Part shown: piece after piece, positions 60,499 through 64,000 of the stretch
Position numbering within the stretch: the stretch's first letter is position 1
Layout: the number at the start of each line of letters is the position of its first letter
Source of the DNA: Streptomyces typhae
Lineage (GTDB): Bacteria > Actinomycetota > Actinomycetes > Streptomycetales > Streptomycetaceae
Reading direction: 5' to 3'
Length of the DNA: 64,000 nt
Assembly (NCBI RefSeq): GCF_009755605.1
Contig: NZ_WPNZ01000002.1
Coordinates: 234,184-298,183 of the forward strand
Notes under the pieces: model-generated
What the model was told of the DNA's origin: nothing
Databases searched by the model: none
The model's input: the letters and a program-made list of their open reading frames with translations, nothing else
Translations under genes and position numbers: made by a program

Positions 60499-61386
60499 TC
60501 AGCGGAACGACGGGGCGTGCTCGCGGGCCCAGTCGGCGTAGGTGCGGGCCGGGCGGCCGGTGACGCGGGGCACCGTGTCGAGCACCGTGCGGCCCTCCGG
60601 CGGGGTGTTCTTGTAGACGTCGAGCAGCCAGGCGATCAGGCCCTCGTCGTGCCCCTCGGCCCGCATCCCGGCGGCGGCCTGCTCCTCCGTCAGCTCGACG
60701 AGGGCGATGTCGCTGCCGCGCGCCTCGGCGAGGGTGGCCACCTTCTCCACGACCGTGAGGGCCTGCGGGCCCGTCACGACGTACTCCTGCCCGGCGTGGC
60801 CGTCCTCGACGAGCGCGACGGCGATCACCGCGCCGATGTCGCTCTCGTGCACCAGGGCGCTGAGCCGGTCGGTGAACGGTGCCCGCACCGTGCTGTCGGC
60901 GCGCACGGACTCCGCCCACTCCAGGCTGTTCCCCATGAACTCGACCGGCTTGACGACGGTCCAGTCCAGCTCGCACGCGCGCACCGCGTCCTCCAGCGGG
61001 GAGGCGCCGCCGCCGTGCAGGACGGTGACCCGGCGCACCCCCGCCTCGCGGGCCAGGGCGAGTATCTCCGGCCCCGTCTCCAGCGGTTCGTAGGCACCGG
61101 AGAAGGTGATCAGGTGCAGGCCCGTCGCGCCCTCCAGGGCGGCCTTGAGGCTCGCGGGCTCACGGAGGTCACCCTGGACCGCCTCGACGCCCTCGGGGAA
61201 CGATGCCTTGGACGCGTCACGGGTCAGCGCGCGGACCCGCTGCCCGCGCTCCAGGAGCTCGCGGACGACCTCACGGCCGACGGTGCCGGTGGCACCGGCG
61301 ACGAGGTGGATGTTCTGGGTGTCCGTGTTCTCGGCGGCCGTGCTCTGGACGTGCGTGTTCTGGGCGTGCGATGTCTTGTTCGTCAT
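60499..61386 (-). CDS. NmrA-like NAD(P)-binding oxidoreductase / SDR
   Basis: 295 residues from ATG at 61386. Rossmann motif VAGATGTVGREVV (G-x-x-G-x-x-G) begins near residue 30; ahead is a polar extension of about 25 residues made of similar QN/HV/TD blocks (QNTHVQSTAAENTDTQNIH) not expected in the family, so the true start might be later. Lacks the catalytic YxxxK, so probably a redox sensor or quinone oxidoreductase-type protein rather than a classical SDR. Confidence 0.85.
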   Translation of the reverse strand: MTNKTSHAQNTHVQSTAAENTDTQNIHLVAGATGTVGREVVRELLERGQRVRALTRDASKASFPEGVEAVQGDLREPASLKAALEGATGLHLITFSGAYEPLETGPEILALAREAGVRRVTVLHGGGASPLEDAVRACELDWTVVKPVEFMGNSLEWAESVRADSTVRAPFTDRLSALVHESDIGAVIAVALVEDGHAGQEYVVTGPQALTVVEKVATLAEARGSDIALVELTEEQAAAGMRAEGHDEGLIAWLLDVYKNTPPEGRTVLDTVPRVTGRPARTYADWAREHAPSFR

Positions 61387-61411
61387 GCCCCGAAGGTAGG
61401 AGGACTCGCGG

Positions 61412-61807
61412 TCAGTTCCGGTCCGCGAGTGGCGGGAGGGCGGCCACCACTTCCACCTCGATCAGCGCCTCGGGCCGGAAGAGGCGCGGCACGGCGACGG
61501 TGGTGCTGGTGGGCGGGGTGCCGGTGAGATAGGTGCGGCGGACGGCGGCGTAGCCGGGCAGGTCGTCCATGTCCGTGAGGAACGTCCGGATGTTGATGAT
61601 GTCGGCGAGCGTCGCGCCGTGGGCGTCGAGCAGGGCGGTGAGGGTGGCGAAGACGTCGTGGGTCTGCGCGGCGATCCCCTCGCCGTCGCCGATCTGGCCC
61701 GAGAGGTACAACAGGGCGCCGCCGTCGGCCAGTTCGACGCGGGCGACCTGGGAGTAGGGGCCGAGGGGCCGGGGCGCGGCGGCGGGGTTGCCGATCGTGA
61801 CGTTCAT
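61412..61807 (-). CDS. RidA-family protein (enamine/imine deaminase-like)
   Basis: 131 residues from ATG at 61807. Conserved RidA strands: YLSGQIGDGEG, TLADIINIRTFLTDM and RPEALIEVEVVA, with the active-site Arg probably in VPRLFRPEALIE. RidA proteins hydrolyse reactive enamine/imine intermediates. Lies between an NmrA-like and a HIBADH-like gene, same strand, likely one operon. Confidence 0.88.
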   Translation of the reverse strand: MNVTIGNPAAAPRPLGPYSQVARVELADGGALLYLSGQIGDGEGIAAQTHDVFATLTALLDAHGATLADIINIRTFLTDMDDLPGYAAVRRTYLTGTPPTSTTVAVPRLFRPEALIEVEVVAALPPLADRN

Positions 61808-61834
61808 GGGCGGGACTCCTGTTCCGTACGGGGG

Positions 61835-62710
61835 CTACGAGCGGTGGGCGCGGATGTGGGGGACGGCGCGGGCGATGTCCTCGTGGGCCACGGACGGGTC
61901 CGCCGCCGCGCGGAAGTGGGCGAGGACGGCCTCCATGGCGGGCAGCCGGGCCGTGTCCGTGGCCAGGGCCACGTCCTTCACGGCGAGGTCGTTGCCGAAG
62001 TGCACGTCGGTGGCGAAGGCACGGGCGACGGCGCCCGCGAGCGGGCCGCGGGCGAGGGCGCCGCGGGCCACCTCCTCGTCGAGGCCGAGCGCGTCGGCCA
62101 GGGCCATCGCCTCCGCGACCAGGGCGACGCCGCCGAGCACGGCGGTGTTCACGACGACCTTGAGCGCGGCGCCGGAGCCGAGGGGGCCGGTGCGGGTCAC
62201 CGTGCCGAGGTGGGTGAGGACCGGTTCGGCCCCGGTGGCGTCGCCGCCCGCGAGGATGCCGAGTTCCCCCGCGGCCGCCTTGTCCGTGCTGCCCATGACG
62301 GGCGCGTCGACGAGCGTGACGCCCGCGGGCACCCGCTCCCCCAGCTCCCGTACGGCGTCGGGCCCGACGGTCGACATCTCCACCCAGTGCACGCCGTCCC
62401 GCAGCACGGGCACGAGGGCGTCGGCTACGGCGCGCAGGGCGTCGGGGCCCGCGAGCATCGTCAGGACGACCTCCGCGTCGCGCACGGCGTCGGCGGGCCC
62501 GGACGCGGCGCGCGCGCCCTCCGCCACCAGGGGGCCCGCCTTCGCGGCGGTGCGGTTCCACACGGTGAGGGGATATCCGGCGGCGAGCAGCCGCCGCGCC
62601 ATCGGGGCACCCATGTGCCCGAGCCCGAGGAACGCGACACGGGGCAGCGGCGACGCGTCGCCGTGCCGGTCGTCGCGCCTGACGCCGTCCTTGGCGTTGT
62701 CGTGGTTCAT
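61835..62710 (-). CDS. 3-Hydroxyisobutyrate dehydrogenase-like oxidoreductase
   Basis: 291 residues from ATG at 62710. Nucleotide-binding FLGLGHMGAPMARRL (G-x-G-x-x-G-like) near residue 27, substrate motif DAPVMGSTDKAAAG, and catalytic Lys in the GAALKVVVNTAVLGG helix. Oxidises a beta-hydroxyacid with NAD or NADP. A variant of the DAPVSGG motif (DAPVMGST) suggests a substrate other than hydroxyisobutyrate. Divergent from a LysR gene. Confidence 0.88.
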   Translation of the reverse strand: MNHDNAKDGVRRDDRHGDASPLPRVAFLGLGHMGAPMARRLLAAGYPLTVWNRTAAKAGPLVAEGARAASGPADAVRDAEVVLTMLAGPDALRAVADALVPVLRDGVHWVEMSTVGPDAVRELGERVPAGVTLVDAPVMGSTDKAAAGELGILAGGDATGAEPVLTHLGTVTRTGPLGSGAALKVVVNTAVLGGVALVAEAMALADALGLDEEVARGALARGPLAGAVARAFATDVHFGNDLAVKDVALATDTARLPAMEAVLAHFRAAADPSVAHEDIARAVPHIRAHRS

Positions 62711-62737
62711 GCCGACGACGTTAGGACCGGGCGGAGA

Positions 62738-62762
62738 ATGCGACAAGCGCATGCTTAGCATG
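62738..62762. promoter_or_regulatory. LysR-type operator between HIBADH and LysR genes
   Basis: ATGCG-ACAAG-CGCAT at 62738-62752 is a perfect inverted repeat with T-N11-A spacing, the canonical LysR box. It is directly followed by CATGC-TTA-GCATG (62750-62762). The first overlaps the most upstream possible LysR start, so the real start is probably downstream. Confidence 0.65.
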
Positions 62763-63689
62763 GCCCGCATGCCTGATACGCATGAGTCCGAACTCTCCAC
62801 GATATGGCTGCGCGCGTTCCTGGAGGTGGCCCGGCACGGTTCCTTCACCGTGGCCGCGCGCCGCCTCGGCTGGACCCAGTCCGCGGTGTCCCGTCAGATC
62901 GCCTCGCTGGAGGCGGCCCTCGGCGGTGCGCCGCTGTTCGACCGGCTGCCGCGCGGGGTGCGCCTCACCGCGCACGGCACGGCCGCGCTCCCGCACGTCG
63001 CGGCGGCGCTCGACCGCCTGGCCCTGCTGCGGCGGGAGCTGCGGGACCTGAACCGGGTGGCGGGCGGGCGGCTGCGGTTCGGGGCGTTCGCGACGGCGGA
63101 CGCGGCGCTGGTGCCACGGGCGATCGCCCTGTTCCGGGCCCGCCACCCCGGGGTCTCCCTGGCCCGTGAGGAGGGCCTCACCGGCCCGCTCCTCGGGCGC
63201 CTGGCCGCGGGCGAGCTCGACCTGGCCGTGGTGTCCACGACGGGCGGGCCGCTCCCGGAGGGGACCGTCGAGCTGCATCACCTCCTCGACGAGCCGCTGT
63301 ACGTGGCGGTGCCCGCGGGGCACGCGCTCGCGGGCGAGCCCCGCGTCGGCCTGGCCCGGCTCGCCGACGAGGACTGGGTGTCCGGCAGTCCCGAGCCGGC
63401 GGGCACCCTGCTCGACGCGGCGCGACCGCACGGCTTCTCGCCACGCGTCGCCCATGTGGTGGGCGAGTGGACCGCCAAGCTGGGCTATGTCGCGGCGGGC
63501 CTCGGCGTGGCCCTGGTCCCGGCCCTGGCGGCGCAGGGGGTGCGGCCGGACGTCGCCCTGATCCCCGTACGGGACGAGGACGCCCCCACCCGGGCGGTGT
63601 ACGCGGCGACGCCACGGGACCGTACGGCGCCGCCCGCGGTGGCCCCCTTCCTGCGGGCGCTGCGGGAGGCGGGCGCGGACGCGGTGTGA
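62760..63689 (+). CDS. LysR-family transcriptional regulator
   Basis: 309 residues from ATG 62760; ATG 62769 is also possible and none has a clear ribosome site, so the mRNA may be leaderless. HTH at residues about 10-65 (FTVAARRLGWTQSAVSRQIA), then a substrate-binding domain (about residues 95-300). Divergent from the HIBADH-like gene and very probably its regulator through the T-N11-A site between them. Confidence 0.92.
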   Translation: MARMPDTHESELSTIWLRAFLEVARHGSFTVAARRLGWTQSAVSRQIASLEAALGGAPLFDRLPRGVRLTAHGTAALPHVAAALDRLALLRRELRDLNRVAGGRLRFGAFATADAALVPRAIALFRARHPGVSLAREEGLTGPLLGRLAAGELDLAVVSTTGGPLPEGTVELHHLLDEPLYVAVPAGHALAGEPRVGLARLADEDWVSGSPEPAGTLLDAARPHGFSPRVAHVVGEWTAKLGYVAAGLGVALVPALAAQGVRPDVALIPVRDEDAPTRAVYAATPRDRTAPPAVAPFLRALREAGADAV

Positions 63690-63797
63690 CGCCCGGCGTC
63701 CACAGGCCCGGACCGGATCTCGTCCCCGGGAACCATGGCGCCACAGGCGCCTGTCCCGGGATACTTCGGCCACCTCACCTGCAACGGAAGGACTCAC

Positions 63798-64000
63798 GTG
63801 GCTCTGTCCCCCACCCCTGGGATATCAGGCCGACGGCTCGGCGTCTGCGGCGTGTTCGGCGCCGTGCTGCTCGCGGGGGCCGTGGTCCCGCCCGCCGCGG
63901 CCGACGGCACCGCTCGGGCCGGCGCCCCCACCGTCGAGGAGCAGCGCCTGGACCGCGCCGCGCCGCAGGAGATCCTGCGGCGCAGCGGATTCGACCGCGT
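63798..64000 (+). CDS. Secreted protein, 5' part only
   Basis: 67 codons visible from GTG 63798, with GGAAGGA at 63786-63792; the window ends inside the gene. A signal peptide (about residues 10-34, LGVCGVFGAVLLAGAVVPP with AAA-type cleavage site) is followed by an acidic region EEQRLDRAAPQEILRRSGF. Too little remains to assign a family. Confidence 0.7.
   Translation, partial: MALSPTPGISGRRLGVCGVFGAVLLAGAVVPPAAADGTARAGAPTVEEQRLDRAAPQEILRRSGFDR

Overview
The window is very GC-rich actinobacterial DNA and almost certainly comes from a Streptomyces chromosome. Indicators are the codon use with frequent GTG starts, a TerD/TerC-type stress cluster, a fasR-fabD-fabH-acpP-fabF operon, DUF3145 and DUF3052 proteins, a homodimeric-type aceE, and many secreted or low-complexity proteins. 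The species cannot be named from sequence alone.

Bases 1 to about 25.2 kb look like the right part of an integrated siphovirus with an HK97-type head and a long non-contractile tail. All late genes lie on the + strand in classical order: portal with a MuF-like tail, ClpP-type prohead protease, capsid protein, small head proteins, connectors, two paralogous tube-like proteins, a tail chaperone pair joined by a probable -1 frameshift, tape measure, distal tail proteins including a poly-gamma-glutamate-hydrolase-like enzyme, amidase endolysin, two holin-like proteins and a collagen-like membrane protein. Terminase, replication genes and integrase must lie left of the window. Bases 20.9-24.7 kb hold accessory genes: a HAD phosphatase and divergent TPR regulator, a chain of small overlapping Cys-containing genes, and a small HTH repressor with an 18-bp palindromic operator. 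The element appears to end at the 3' end of a tRNA-Val(UAC) gene, a likely attachment site.

From 25.3 to 41.3 kb the DNA is chromosomal: a coiled-coil protein, a DUF4383 membrane protein, a KDPG aldolase/KDG kinase pair, a FmdB-like zinc ribbon, then a Ter-type stress island (HAD phosphatase, an unusual fused phosphoribosyltransferase/TRSP/StiP protein, CitE-like lyase, TerD proteins, a TerA/TerF-like protein and a TerC-like DUF475 membrane protein), followed by an AhpE-like peroxiredoxin and DUF3052.

From 41.7 to 64 kb are pyruvate dehydrogenase E1 (aceE), a potassium channel, an I36-type secreted inhibitor, an MFS exporter with its divergent TetR regulator, assorted enzymes and regulators, the fatty-acid initiation/elongation operon under FasR, DUF3145, a lipoprotein SGNH hydrolase, an NmrA-like/RidA/HIBADH-like group with a divergent LysR regulator, and the start of a secreted protein cut by the window end.

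The most unusual observations are: a conserved-looking phage ORF nested in another gene that has a perfect Shine-Dalgarno but no canonical start codon (best candidate ATC), with an A_AAA_AAG slippery site joining the two frames; a hydrolase domain inserted into what looks like a tail carbohydrate-binding domain; a fusion of two Ter-island enzymes through a minisatellite-encoded linker; and several well-formed operator palindromes.
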